A DNA stretch of 64,000 nt from the NCBI GenBank assembly GCA_928212115.1, contig CAKMRJ010005523.1, positions 242,202,110 through 242,266,109 on the forward strand. The letters run 5' to 3'. Under the pieces are notes generated by a model. It saw only the letters and a program-made list of their open reading frames with translations, was not told the origin of the DNA and made no database searches. The DNA is from Lactuca virosa. Its lineage: Eukaryota > Streptophyta > Magnoliopsida > Asterales > Asteraceae. A program made the translations under genes and the position numbers. Of the stretch, positions 45,312-58,184 are shown piece by piece (positions within the stretch are counted from its first letter, which is position 1; each line of letters begins with the position of its first letter).

Positions 45312-45914
45312 ATGCCAAAACGCAAGAGTCCAAAGCCAAAGGAACAATTGGAATCCAAATATGGTGTCACCACCAGTATTGTAAAACTCGCCGAGTTGGC
45401 TGATTACTCCTCCGAGTACTCGCTACTCGGCCCTTTGCCTAGGCGAGTTATAGAATCCCGAGTACTCCCCGATCGGCCACTTACTTACTGAACTGAACAA
45501 TGTTGTAAAACTTTGTCAACTCGATGATTAATATGTATAATATACTTAATGATTTATTATTTAACACACACATGTGATTATTACTACACATATATCTTAA
45601 ATTTTCAGTAGTTATTTACAAAGTGAGACCACTATGTGTTTTCAGTTTTTGTGTATTCACGTGTATCTAATTTTGGTATATATTTCAATCAACTTATGAT
45701 TTTGACATATATAATGTCCCTAAAAATATTTTTACATGAATTACCGAATCTGAGTACTCCCCGAGTACTCGTGAGTACTCCCGAGTACTCGCTACTCGGT
45801 AGTCGGCCAGGTAACGAGTAACGAGTTCTACAACCTTCGTCACCACCATTGTGCATAATTGTCTTAAGCACCGTAACCGCTACCATCACCTAAAGGATCG
45901 TGAATACTCTCAGT
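45312..45914 (+). pseudogene. Athila-like gag/ORF1 N-terminus with Mutator-like insertion (second copy)
   Basis: As 25143-25744. Gag sequence is 45312-45374 and 45848-45914; the insertion lies between. Confidence 0.8.
45375..45838. mobile_element. Mutator-like element (second copy), 464 bp
   Basis: Perfect GTCACCACC on both sides (45366-45374, 45839-45847). It differs from 25206-25667 by a few bases only. Confidence 0.85.
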
Positions 45915-48900
45915 TGTTGGGTACAAAGTTATCCATGTATGACTTTGTAAATGGTTTGACTTTTGTAGACCCACTTGCATATGGTAAATTAACCTTGTGA
46001 CATGAGAGATAGAGAGAGAGAGAGAGAGACATGTAAACACCTCTATATAAGGTGGGTTCATACCACTTATAGAGGTGTGCTTGAATAATGTAGTTCATAG
46101 TGATTAGTGAGTGAGGTATTTACGGAGTTCTAGATCTAGTACCTTTTTGTACTCATTTACTATGATCGAATACACATTTTAGCACCCCAAATCTCCATGT
46201 TCTTTGTGCGTTCTTTAATTCTGTATGTCAAATCAATGCTCATAATTCACATCAATTGGTATCAGAGCGGGTCTTCGAAGATCAACATGATTTTTTGAAG
46301 AAACGATTCTCGGTTTGGCTAAATTCATCACAATTGGAGCATTTATCATGAGTCTCTCTATGATCTCTCTAAATCTCGTTGATTCGTGCGTTGCGTTCTT
46401 GAATTTTTGATCACTTTGATTCATTGGATCAATTTTTTTTTCTTTGAAAAACCCATTTGTTATGATCTAATATATTTTTCGTTGATCAAAGCCCGATCCA
46501 ATCACATATTCATTTGTTCGATTTAATTCTCAAATTGCAATTGTTCGTTAGTTTTAATCCCAAATTCATAGTGATTCAATTACTTTTGATTTAGCACAAA
46601 GTTTTGATCCGATCACTATTGTTATTCGAATGTTTGAGCCCAAATCAAGAATTTGTCATGAAGACCTTTTGAGCCCAAATTGTGATATTACTGTTCATTT
46701 ATCAGTTGAATTGAGCCCAATCCAATTTATTTGATTCAATTAATATTCATTCGATACATCTGGAAGCAGATATCAGTCAACCATCTATAAATCATTGACT
46801 TTTCAATCCAATTTCTTGAATTATTCTTGACGGAAGTTACCGTATTTCAATATTGCCTTGCTATTGTGTCTAATTACTTCAAAACATGTTGAATCGATCT
46901 TTGTTTCTATCGATTCCACTTCAAAACTTGATCTCATGATTTGTAATACTTCATTTGATCGTTTTATTTTGAGAAGAATGTTCATCTGATTTTGCGACTT
47001 TGAATATCAAATATGATTTCGAATAAACAATTCGGTTAATCCAATCGATTGGAATAGAATCGAATTGATTGGTGTCTTTGATTAATGTCTGATGCTTAGA
47101 GTCGAAATTAGATGTTATGATTTGGAGTCGATTTATATTTGTTCGCATCTACTGGGAAGGGAGAATTGGATTCGATCGTGGGCTTGATGGTAATCTCGAT
47201 TGCCAAAATCTGTTAGCTTGGAGTCAACTTGTATGATGTTGATTTGGAGATGTAATCGAATGTGGTGGTCAGAGGAATTGAAATCGACTGGTGATGTTCA
47301 TGTTGATTTGCGTACTGGGAACAAATTTTGGGAACAGGATGATCTGGGAACGATGATTTCGAAGGTTTGGATTGCTTGTTATTCGAAGGTTTGGATTGAC
47401 TGGGAAGAGTCGTTGTTGGAGTCGATTGCTGGATTCGTTTGATATAGTCAGTAAATTGTATTTGGGAATGGTCGACTTTTATGGATCGATTGTTGATTTG
47501 GAATCAAAGGTCGATAGTTGGGTCTAAGAAGAATTGATTTTGTATTCGATAATTTTTTGCAAAAAAGCGAAGCGATGGTTTATAGTTGATTCGTTAGATG
47601 TCGACTGAGGCTTTGATTTCAATGTTTCGAAGAATTGTTAGGGTTAGGAATCGGAAGTCATGGGTCTTAATGTTTTGATGTCGACGATTGGGAACATACT
47701 GGCCAAGATATGTCGACAATCGAAAGAAATTGATTGATTTCGAAATTGGAACTATGATTTCGATGGAAGGATTACTTGGGTTACTAATCTTCGAAAGCTG
47801 TGATATGGTTCGAAGGTTTTGATAAATGGGTTAAAATGTTTCGAAAGTTTGATAACAAATTGGAAAGGGTTCTAATGTTGGTAAGATTTTTGTTTGATCG
47901 CGAAGGTGAAATATTTTGAGTCAAATGTCGACCGGAACTAACGAAGAAGAAGATAATGGAATGTTTCGAATTTGGTCCTTTAAGTTTCGATAGTTTGACA
48001 GTTTGTAACCACCTTCGAAATGAGGATTAATATTGGACATTTTGGAAGAAAATGGAATGTTTTGAAATTGGCCCTTAAAGTTTCGACAACTTGACAGTTT
48101 GTAACCACTTTCGAAATAAGGACTAATTTTCGACACTTTGAGGAATTGTGCAAAAGTTTCGAAGTTGGTCCCTACAGTTTCGAAGATTTGGCAGAACTTA
48201 CCCAACTTCGACATTGGACTGAAAATTCTGAAAAATGGGATAATTTCCGAAACAGGCCCTGCAGTTAATGCGAATTGACGCTTTCTACCCAGTTTCGCAA
48301 AAGGGAGAGAGTTTCGCATTTTTGGTTGTTTTGGGTGCACCGGGTCACTGCAGAATTTTGAAATTGACAATTTCTACCCAATTTTGAGAAATTTTGTCTA
48401 AGGTGGTCCGTGAACGAAGCTAAAAATTGAAGATTTTTTCGATTTTCCGGATTGAAGCAAAATGTTTATGCCATGTGTTAAGGGGGAGTTTTGAATAGAA
48501 AATTTCCGAATTGAGCACTTTCTCATTCCCTTTTTGGTTTTATAATCAATTTTCGATTATAAAAAGGGGGAGAAATTTATATGGAAATTCGAAAGTTGAA
48601 TTTTTCATATTACGCGGACTTGAAGACCGAAGTGACCTCGAGTATTTGAAGTTTATGAAATGATTCGATTGGAAAATCGGAAGTGATTTCGGTTCATGAT
48701 GGGTTTGGACTTACTGAAGATTTTTGGGATGTGCTTTTATGCTCAACTTTAGGGTGATTATTTGGAGATTGAGAAACTCCTAATTATTCGTTGATGCTCT
48801 GTTCGTATGGTCTCATATTCTAGAACCCAAATTGAGAATCATGGCAGAATTGAAGATTTGATGTTCATCTCTACATGTGTCACATTTGAGGCTCGATTCG

Positions 48901-49051
48901 CGTAGTTGCTTGATTTTGGAAGATTTGAAGTGAGTCATCCATTCCTAACTTTGAGGGGAGGAATGTTGGGTACAAAGTTATCCATGTATGACTTTGTAAA
49001 TGGTTTGACTATTGTAGACCCACTTACATGTGGTAAATTAGCCTTGTGACA

Positions 49052-49114
<63 letters not shown>

Positions 49115-49339
49115 AATGTAAACACATTTATATAAGGTGGGTTCATACCACTTATAGAGGTGTGCTTGAGAGATGTAGTTCATAGTGATTAGTGAGTGAG
49201 GTATTTATGGAGTTCTAGATCTAGTACCTTTTTTGTACTCATTTACTATGATTGAATACACCTTTTAGCACCCAAATCACCATGTTCTTTGTCTGTTCTT
49301 TAATTCTGCATGCCAAATCAATGCTCATAATTCACATCA
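45915..49339 (+). mobile_element. Gag/pol-less LTR element (second copy)
   Basis: As 25745-29167. LTRs are 45915-46254 and 48964-49339, the primer site TGGTATCAGAGC is 46257-46268, and the target duplication TCAGT/TCAGC is 45910-45914 and 49340-49344. The minus-strand frame at 47921-48370 grows to 149 codons here, but only because the repeat of about 98 bp (about 48000-48190) stays in register. Confidence 0.85.
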
Positions 49340-49689
49340 TCAGCAACCGTTTGTATACATTCCTACTCTCCAAGAACTAGAAGTTTATGATGGCATCCTT
49401 AGGTTGTTTAGCAATATCGTTTGGGAGAGTCTCCATACTTTGGCACCAATGGAATCATATAAAAACACGACTCTTGAATTCTTACAATCTTTGGAATTCA
49501 ATGACAATGCCAAAAGTCTCTCATTTCGTCTCATGTAATTGCAATTTATTCTGAGTCAAAACAATCTTAGTGGATTTGTTGGGATTTCTAAAAACAATAC
49601 TTATGGTCCCAAATTAGGATACACGCAAGAGAAAAATTCCCTTTTCAAAACCAAATCCAAAGCCTTTTGGAAGAAAATCACGGGACTTA
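49340..49689 (+). pseudogene. Athila-like gag/ORF1, middle part (second copy)
   Basis: As 29168-29518. The stop in the SLSFRLM block is present here too, so it is a genuine mutation. Confidence 0.8.
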
Positions 49690-50659
49690 GGTGTTGTTTG
49701 TTTTTTCTGAAGCAAAATGTTTGCAGTCTGCGAAACACATATGTAGACCTCTGTAGTAAAAGAGGCGAACTAAATGTCTGCAGTCTGAAAGAAGAAGACT
49801 ATTTGTTTTTTAAAATCTGCAGGATGTTAGAATAAACTAAAATCTAATTAAACTGATTTTTTTTAAAAAAAAAAACTTAAAATAGTTTTTCAATAATTTA
49901 TGACTTTACTGGAGATAATTAACAAATGTAGATCAACTTTTATGTATTATTGTATAAAAATGACAATAAAATGGTACGTATTAACGTATATATTTAATAA
50001 AAACCAACAAATTTTGGTCGAAAAGTTAAACCTAAACATTGTAATTCGGGATAAAAATAATTTATCACATAAAATGGATGGAAATAAACTTTGATTTTAA
50101 ATGAAAATTTTCAAAATTTTCATTTTACTTTTTCAATTAAATCATTTAAAAACTGAACATAAATAGTTTTCCCAAGAAATAAATGATACTACATTAAACA
50201 ATATTTTCTAAATTTTGGTACAAAAATATAAGACAATATTATGATTTTTTTTCATATCTATATAACAGCTCCAATGAGCATTATTGTAATTAAATCTTTA
50301 CATATAAATTTGTCACAAAGGTCATAATTCTGTTGTCAAACTTTTTATCTTTAAGTATTGTAACTTTTTTATTAAAAATTGTTTATCATATATAAAGTTG
50401 GAATAAATCTAAGTTTAAAAAAACAAACAAAAAAAAGAAAGAAAGAAAACAAAGATATATGTGTTTTTAGGCTCGAAGATGTCTGAGGAGTTTTGAATAC
50501 ATTGGTCCACATCTACACCAAGAAGAGGACGCGCAAACCTTTTTAGGTCTGCAGTCTTCAAAAAAACAAACAATCTGCAAAGCCTAATGTCTGCGTGTTG
50601 TCTGCACGGCGCAAACAGAAGTGGAGAAGAAAATTTGCAAACAAAAAACAAACAGCACA
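49690..50659. mobile_element. PIF/Harbinger-like element (second copy)
   Basis: As 29519-30479, TTA on both sides (49687-49689, 50660-50662). Confidence 0.78.
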
Positions 50660-51445
50660 TTAATGTGTATGAGGCTCGATCCGCCAAAGCATCTCAAATA
50701 ATTCATCCGATCTTAAGGGTGGCTCTCCGACTTATTGCTAATATTGCCTTCCCCCAAGAAGACGTTAGCAGAGCCGGTAAGATGGAGATAGAAATTCTTT
50801 GGTGCATGGTCACCAGCTTGAAGAGACCACATTTTGGCACCTTTCTTGCTTCCAAACTTCTCAAGGTCTCCACTAGCTATTCCGAACCTATTTACTGTGG
50901 CGGAATTATCAATTATTTCGCCACCCGCCTTACTTGTGTCGAGCTTTTTGAGAGCAAGCGCCCAAATCTCGAGAAACTCACACAAGGCTCCAATACCATC
51001 ACATTCAATGTCCTTTTAGCTTCATTTTTCTTCTACAGAGAAAGTGACGGTAGTTTTACATGGTTGGTGCAAGGTGAACCCCATTTTTGAGTTCCTGCTG
51101 GGAACTTCAGCTCCCTCCAGCTCCAGCAGGACATCACTTAGACTTGATGGTGTCTACCAAAGAATATTTCTGCAGATTCCGTTCTATATGCCCCCGAGCG
51201 CATCCCGAGAGCTCTTGAGCGGCTTCTCGTCGACCATGAAGAAGACACTCGTGCTAATCTCCGTATTCCCCCCGTTTACTCCATTCCTCCCCCTGCAGGG
51301 GGGGTCCAATTTTGTTGCCCCGGTAGAGAACGCACGTTACTTCTACACCCGACGGGCGACTCAATACCATGACACATGCATGAGGCGTTTTATCATCTTG
51401 ATCAAACTGTTGCCGACATTCGTTCTAGTTTGTCTGCAACCAACA
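50660..51445 (+). pseudogene. Athila-like gag/ORF1, C-terminal part (second copy)
   Basis: The longest intact ORF1 stretch in the window: open from the Harbinger-like edge to 51090 (about 140 gag codons), containing SAKASQIIHPILRVALRLIA, the LWCMVTSLKRP core and ITFNVLLASFFFYRESDGS. A stop (CATTTTTGA) closes it and other frames carry the rest to the gypsy LTR at 51446. This version is the one to use for family searches. Confidence 0.82.
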
Positions 51446-53938
51446 TGTCACACCCTCAAACCGGAACGGCGGAAACGTTCGGTGGTGGTTGACGTCATGC
51501 GTAGTATCACAACAGTTGTATCATAGCAAGCATAGTAAACACAACCAAACATTGAATACATATATGAAAAAGGTTTACATTGACTTAATACATAGTTTTG
51601 TTCAAATCAAAAGTAAAATGGAAAGACGTGACTCTAACGCGCCGACTTCTCCAAAATCCTGGAAGTACCTGTCTACTAATCCCCTGAGAATACAAGCAGT
51701 TTTGAAAGAGTATCAGCATAAAGCTGGTGAGTTCATAAGCATTTAATTTTGGTGGAAAATGTTCTTTGATTCTTTTGAAAAGTGTTCCGCAAGAAAATCC
51801 CATATTTTCTTAAGAAAAGCATGTTTGAAACCCATTCCTTCCATGACTTCCGAGTTCATACAGATACGCACAATCCAGGGAGTCATGGAATGAATATGAA
51901 TATCTATTAGTAGAAAATAAACCATCAGTTTTTAGAAATGTCGGTGTTATCCTGGGAAAATCCCATATTTTCCCTAAAAACAGGTTATCCGTCCTAGAGG
52001 TAGAGATGCAAGTTTAGAAATCCCTGATTACTATCAGTATATATAAAAGTAGTTTTATTACTCAAAATAAAACAAATGAAGAGTAGAGTCCGTAAACCAA
52101 AGTTAGTTTATACTTATTTGCGAGTCGTATAACCATACTTGATATGACCTAGAGACCTTTATAACGTTCTTCAGGCGTTTAAGCTAAATGACATTTGTCC
52201 ACCACAGGCATGCCTGCCTAACTGTAGCTAGCAGTTCTGGTGTGGGATTGTCAGTCCCGAATAGATGTATTCACAAATCTCACTCTCTCCCTCCAGGAGA
52301 CTCTGGTTATACTGAGATAGGATCTATCCCTATACACCTAAGGGTACAGTATTGAAGTAGAGCCTCACAATCCTGTATAATCTAGTTTACTAGCTAGAAA
52401 CAGTATAAAACAATAATTATCCTTGAATAATAGTACTTTATACTCCTGAGAAAATATATAACATAAACTAAATCTGCCATAGTTTATATATATTCATTTA
52501 TGAAATCTGATTAGGTAGAAACTGCCTAGAGGGTTATCCCAAACTATACCCATTATATTTTATTAGAATTTGTATGGAAAATGCTTTGTAAAAACCTTTC
52601 TGAAAGCTATGAAGTTAGATTTCCAAAATAATAGTTTCCCTTATGCTCAACATATTACAAAAAGGGATAAAATATCCGAATATGTTATTAAACGTGGAAA
52701 TCGTTGGACTGTATTAATAACTTTAAAACTTAATAAAATACTTTGAGTTTGGCTTGTATTCCCCCCCCCCCCCTCTGAAAACATTAAAAAAACACAGAAA
52801 ATGTAGGGGTATGAACTCACCTCGGGCGATTTGAATGAAAGATCGATACGAGATGCCGGATGTTCAAATGAAGCCTTGAACACGATTCGATCCTAATTAA
52901 CATGTAATGACACATAAATGAGTCAAATGAAGGTATTTCTCTACTAAATGTGATGGAGAACCACTCTAAGAACTTGGGACCACTTACACTAAGTGCTAGA
53001 ACCTTAAAGGGTTGCATGAGGGAGGTGTATGCCCACCTTAAAGGTGTGTACGGCCATGGGTGTGCATCCCATTGGGTGTGCGGCCGTACACTCATGATGG
53101 AAGATGCTTTTGAGGTGTTTTCAAGGTCCATACTTGCATCCATGAAGTGTTATAGGTCCATACTAAGTTGTGGTACAAGTTTAGGGCCTTAGAAATGGGT
53201 TTGTGGTCCTAGGGTGTGTGTGTGGTCGCACACACATGAGTGTGCTGCCGCACAAGGGAGTGTGCTACCTCACACATGAGTGTGCTGCCGCACAAGGGTG
53301 TGTGCGGCCGTACACAGGTGTGTGCAGTCGTACACCCTACATGTTTGTGTCCAGAATGCTAATTCTAAGGTGCAGCAAGGCTATGGTCATTGTGTAACTC
53401 GAAGATGGAAGTCCAACTCTCACTTTGGAGGGTCTTTTAGGAGTGTGCGGCCACCTTATGTGGGTGTGCGTCCCCACTCCTTCAAAGAGATGAAGAACAT
53501 GATGGGACATGATGAATAAAGGCTTAGATCAAGAGGTTCTTCAAGCACAATAAGCTAAGGGATGGGTTACTCACGTTTTTGAAGCCTTGGGAGGGTTTGC
53601 GGTTGAAGAATCTTGAGAAAAAAAAGGAGTAGTGTGCTGCCAAGGAGTGAAAGGAATGAAGGGAAAGGGGTCTACCCTTTATATAGGGGTGGGTGTGTGG
53701 CCATGAGGGGTGTGTACGGCCGTACACCCATGTGTGTGGCCGCACACTCCTCCAAAAGAGGTGTATGGCCCGGTTTTGCTACTATACGCCTTGCTGACTC
53801 ATTCCTAACTTCAACCTTGACTGTACCCAAGCTTAGAACACTTAAATGAACCCTTAATCAGTGCTATAAGTTAACGGAAACGAGTTTAACTTAGATTTAC
53901 TTACTAGATGTATCAGGTAGAAGTTTCGGGTTGTCACA
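51446..53938 (-). repeat. 3' LTR of the gypsy element (second copy), 2.49 kb
   Basis: Same as 31268-33760 and the same length. In its own direction it starts TGTGACAACCCG at 53938 and ends at 51446; the preceding internal bases (CTAACGGGGGGATGA on the minus strand) form the purine tract. A TATA-like CCTATATAAAGG lies near 53680. Palindromic GC-rich motifs cluster at 53045-53335 and 53690-53770. Confidence 0.8.
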
Positions 53939-53964
53939 TCATCCCCCCGTTAGAGGGAATTTCG

Positions 53965-54450
53965 TCCCGAAATTCAAGAATAAAGATGTAACTCGTTGAC
54001 TTGGAAATGATGGGGGTACTTCTGTTTCCTTGGATTCTCGTGCTCCCAAGTGAATTCAGGTTCTCGTTTGGTATCCCAGTGAATCCTCACTATCCGGATA
54101 CGACATTCGTTTCGTGCGCTGGACTTCCTGGTCCATGAGTTCAAATGATTCCTACACAAAGTGTAGACTCTCGTTTAACTCGATATTGTCGAGGGGAATC
54201 GCAAGTGTCTCATCGGACAGACACTTATTTAGGTTCGACACGTGAAAGACTGGATGTACGTTGCTAAGTTCTCAAGGTAAACTTGCTACCCCGGTCGGAG
54301 GCAATAATTACAGGTATCCCATGAAAACGGATTACTTCTCGAAGGTAGACATAGGTGAGTCTCTCCTTCTTGTATTCGGGCTCTCGCCAGATGTTTCAGC
54401 GGATCTTCACTATTGTATCCGCTGGTTCTGATTCATACTCTTTGCATGAA
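53965..54450 (-). pseudogene. pol: Displaced integrase fragments of the gypsy element
   Basis: Minus-strand pieces of a chromovirus-type integrase. The C-terminal tail (RIHWDTKREPEFTWE, 54020-54110) and the preceding block (NVHPVFHVSNLNKCLSDET, 54180-54270) are in the normal order. Immediately upstream sits part of the catalytic core (VIRFHGIPVIIASDRGSKF, about 54275-54345), fused there by loss of about 200 residues. Upstream of that is a piece resembling the later region TTEKIVQIRERL (about 54420-54450), which should lie after the core, not before it. None of it can encode an enzyme. Confidence 0.7.
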
Positions 54451-54988
54451 TACCTTCAGGTTTCGAAGAGAGATGAATGTTTCGAAGTTCGCATCTAGTT
54501 TGCTGTTACGAGTGACGAGAGTTTTGCGATCAAACGATTTAAGACAACTGGGTTTGGTATAACATAGACTCAGTCGGACTAAATAGGATGACGTCGTAGA
54601 ATCGCGCGTTAAGTTAGTCTGGAAAGATCGTTTTGTTAGGACATTGATGCCCTAGATGAATGTCTCTGGTGTTTTCTGTGTTTGATTCGAAATTGGTGGG
54701 TATTACTAACACGAGGATCCTGGCGTTTTGAAACTACGAGCTTTTTATGAAATGGTTCTTACCAGATCTTCCTATGATTGCTTGGTGTATACAAGTCATG
54801 TATAACTACAACTGACCTTAGCGTATTCACTAAACTATCATAATTTTCTCATTAGGGCTTTAAACCTTATAAGGATTTCGTGATTTAATCCGGACGAGAA
54901 AGTAATCACAATTATGAACAATTATTGGGGTTTTCGAAAACGTACCAAAACATGGCAGGGTCCTTCGATGCTTCCTCATTCTCTGAGG
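54451..54988 (-). other. Gypsy internal sequence without clear coding
   Basis: Between gag and the integrase pieces. The gag-proximal 60 bases may be the start of a protease frame (NEEASKDPAMFWYVF). The rest is unassigned. Most of protease, RT and RNase H is deleted here. Confidence 0.5.
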
Positions 54989-55576
54989 TCAGACTCCTCC
55001 TGTTTTCTTATTGTTCTTCTCTGCTGGACAGTCTCTTTTGAAATGTCCTACACTTCCATAGAGGTAACAGGTTGGACTTGTCCCAACATTGGTAGTCGGA
55101 GTGATGAACTTGACTAGGGTCCTACAACTGCGGGAGGTGTGCCCCTTCCTGTTGCATCTAGTGCAATGCAGCACTCGACAGACTCCATGATGATGGTAGT
55201 TGCATTTTCTGCAGTGCGGGAGATTTCCCAAGTAGGGTGTGGTTGGTGTTGGAACAGCAGGGTTGACTGGTGTACTGACTGTCCCAATTCGTTGCCTCTC
55301 AGTAGGTCCTTGGGTTGAACAACTCCCTTTGAACTTTCGTTTTAGGATGTTAGGTTGGAGATCAGGTGTGTCCTTTCTAGTAGGCACTTGTTGTTGAGAT
55401 TGGTTAACACCAAGATTTGGATTTCCATTAACACTTCCACCCACATTTGTGTTGTTAGCGTTAAGAACAGCTAGGGTGGCTGCTACAGCTGCTGTGACAG
55501 TAGCTTGGAACGTAGCTGAGTCCATCTGGAGGATTGGTGTCTTACCGATGGGTTGGTTACGTTTCTTCGGAGGCAT
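54989..55576 (-). pseudogene. gag: Gypsy (chromovirus-type) gag, internally deleted
   Basis: 195 codons from ATG 55574-55576 (MPPKKRNQPIGKTP). The capsid core is missing. After 65 residues of N-terminal sequence comes the basic linker and then the nucleocapsid: CRKC ... CTRCNRKGHTSRSC (a CCHC knuckle) and a second knuckle, YLYGSVGHFKRDCP, whose expected second Cys is Tyr. A normal gag of this group is about twice as long. It is placed downstream of protease and RT pieces on the same strand, which is the wrong order. In the first copy (34801-35388) single-base losses break the frame. Confidence 0.82.
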
Positions 55577-55769
55577 GATCTGCTACATGTCAAGAAAAGA
55601 AGCTTGTGAGCAACGATGGTTGCCTCTGGATGTATCCTAAATGTTTATCTATGCATTAAGGTTTCCCGTTTTGCTATCTGACTCTCATTGATTCGACCCA
55701 CATCCCCATAATGTGGTCCTAGCAGAATAGAAAAACATGTGAATGCAATAAAGTTCACATACAATAAAC
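55577..55769 (-). other. Gypsy gag leader joined to the RT fragment
   Basis: No gene. Probably 5' untranslated sequence of the gag at 55576. The join to RT lies near 55770, after NKEFV. Confidence 0.5.
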
Positions 55770-56180
55770 TTACGAACTCCTTGTTGTTCAGCTCATTGTG
55801 CTGGCTGGATAACTCTCACATTTTCGTCGGTTCTAGACGATATGGAGATTTAGCTATAAGGGTAGTTTCAGGGATCAAGTCGATACGGGATTCAACTTGA
55901 CACTCGGAAGGAGTTCCCTGGAATGTCTTCGTGGTAGGCATCAGGAAAGTTGCAAGCTTCGGAGATGCTCTCGAGGTCTTTAACTTTTTGCATCTCATCG
56001 ACAACATGAGCCAGGAATGCATGGCATCCCTTTCGCAGATATTTATGGGCTTTGGCGAAGGAAATGATATGATGGTTTGAACAAAGTTTTACCACTGTAA
56101 CCAGTGAGAACTTCGTCAGAGAGAAGATTGAGACGAATCGCTTTCTCGAAGCAAAGGACATCAGCACGATTTGGGGCTCA
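55770..56180 (-). pseudogene. pol: Gypsy protease-RT linker and RT N-terminus
   Basis: Follows on from the protease at 63883-64000, from which it is separated by the copia insertion. Readable blocks in shifted frames: RADVLCFEKAIRLNL after the protease, AHKYLRKGCHAFLAHVVDE, HEDIPG, then RIDLIPETTLIAKSPYRLEP, the first RT block, and ELSSQ...NKEFV. The catalytic RT motifs are absent because the frame joins gag leader sequence at about 55770. Confidence 0.8.
56176..56180. repeat. Target site duplication GCTCA (left)
   Basis: GCTCA at 56176-56180 is repeated at 63883-63887, directly outside the two LTRs of the pol-less copia element. It proves a standard integration. Confidence 0.95.
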
Positions 56181-56952
56181 TGTTGGATTAGATGTCTAAG
56201 CCCATAACTATTATTGGTATGTACTTGACCCGAGAGTAGCATGGTCCATTTGGGTTGCATATCATCAGGACAATTTGTTAGGATGGACTTTTGAGAGAAG
56301 GTTATTTATGGTTTATTAATATATTATAAGTTATAATATATTAATATGAAATCATATGTTTTAATTAGTATCGATCAAGAATTAATTTGGAATTAATTTA
56401 GTGATCAAAAGAGACTAATTAAATCTATGGGGACTAATTATGATAATAAGTTATATTTATATGTGTTGGGCTTATGATCCATGTTGGACCAAGTTTATGT
56501 ATGGATACATAAAGAGTTGGGCCACATGAACCATGGATCATAAAACCCATGGGTATGGATTATGGGTTATACCCATGACCCTTGGAATCCTACATATAAA
56601 TAGGTTACTCCATAGCCAAAATCACCACTTCTTTTCTTAGAGAAATATGGAGGTGTTTTGGTGCATGAAATTCTCTCTCAAGAGCCACCTTTGTCCTAGG
56701 TGTGTTGTGATTCCAGTTGAGGCATTTCATACTATTGGTGCTAAGCTCTTAAGGCCAAATACATCAAGACTTCAAGCCACATAAAAGGTATGTTTCCCTA
56801 ACTAGTATATTATATGGTTTATGTCAAATGCATGCTAGTTATAGGTTTAATGCCTTGGAAACCATTTGCATGTATAATAGAGAAAACATAGATCCAAGGT
56901 ATTTAGGGTTGTATGTGCACCATAGGATGTTGTAGTATACTAAAACCCAACA
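56181..56952 (+). repeat. 5' LTR of the pol-less copia element
   Basis: 772 bp, TGTTGGATTAGATG ... AAAACCCAACA, with TATAAATAG at 56595-56603. It matches the 3' LTR except at seven positions. Confidence 0.95.
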
Positions 56953-56953
56953 G

Positions 56954-56966
56954 TGGTATCATAGCC
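56954..56966 (+). other. Primer binding site, tRNA-Met type
   Basis: TGGTATCATAGCC begins two bases after the LTR. It has T for G at position nine of the usual TGGTATCAGAGC. Confidence 0.8.
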
Positions 56967-57289
56967 ATGGGTTGTTTTCTATTATATTTGATGCAAATGT
57001 ATTTTTTTTTTCAAGTTGAAGGAAAAAAAAAGAAAAAAAAAACATGAAGTTTGTCAAATTTTATGATAATTACTTGATTTTATGAAAAACTAATTATTTA
57101 TAAAATTTGAGTCACTTTACTACAAGAGTTGAATTAGGTCAATTATTAAAAGATAGAATGATATGATTATTTTATTTGTTTTAAAAGTTTGATCTAAATG
57201 GTTTTAAGGAGTTACAAATTTTGTCATAAAATTTTGGAACTCAAAAGTTTTTTTTGAAGTTATGATCTTAAGAGTTTTGAAACTTCCAT

Positions 57290-57770
57290 AAGTTATGGAT
57301 GTGAAATGTCTCATTTATTAACTCTTTAGGTTATGAATTCCAAGAGTCTTCAAAGGATAATTGTCAAAGTTTCAAGATTTGTATTAGTTTATATGATTAT
57401 CTAATTTCTTGAAAATTGTTGATGTGAATTATCTTTACTTATGAGTTTAATCTAGATCATAGAAAAATTATTTGATTATTGTGTTAATTGGAATATTTGA
57501 TCTTAATGGTTTTTATGAACTCCATAACTTGTCCTCAAGTTATGGAAAGTGAAGAGTTTTTCTTTTTAAAGTATCATTAAGTCTCATAGGTTATGAAAAT
57601 AGAAGAGTCACTATTTTTAATGTCATCATTAAATGATTTAATGTCTTCCATAACTTGTCCTCAAGTTATGGAACTTGAATTTTTTTTTTTCATTAAACCT
57701 TAATTAAATTCATAAGTTATGAAAAATCCAAGAGTTTTGAAAGGTTTCAAAACTTGCCCTCAAGTTTTGG
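57290..57770 (+). other. Leader hairpins with TCCT/CCCT tetraloop
   Basis: Three stem-loops spaced 126 and 99 bases apart. 57522-57545 and 57648-57671 are both CCATAACTTG-TCCT-CAAGTTATGG, perfect 10-bp stems. 57747-57770 is TCAAAACTTG-CCCT-CAAGTTTTGG, where a T-A pair has become A-T on both arms and the outer pair is a T-G wobble. A shorter related palindrome, CCATAAGTTATGG, lies near 57291-57303. They sit between primer site and gag, where packaging or dimerisation signals of retroelements lie. Confidence 0.8.
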
Positions 57771-58184
57771 AATTTGTAAAGTTACCCCCCATGTATACTT
57801 TAATTCCAAACTAGACCTTAGAATTTTAAAAGTTTAAAATTCAACCCTTATACTATTATTATAATTTTAATTATATAGATATGTATAAGATAAAGTCGTC
57901 TTACCATTAGTAGGCCTCATTCACGAAGCCGGTCTATAAGGGGGGTATAAGGTTACTGCCTATAAAATGGCAGTTTAATGGGTGTCCACTCTCACTCACC
58001 ACTTCCTTGACCGGTGGAGGGTCATTAGCCGAACAGGTAGGACAAGGACTATAATTCTCCCTTCATTATAAGTATAATGATAAATACTAAGTAACTAAAC
58101 ACTTATAAATTCACAATCTTAGTTACTTAGGAAAATGTGAATAAGGTGCTAATCCATGAAATTACACTTTGCACTTTGTTTAAG

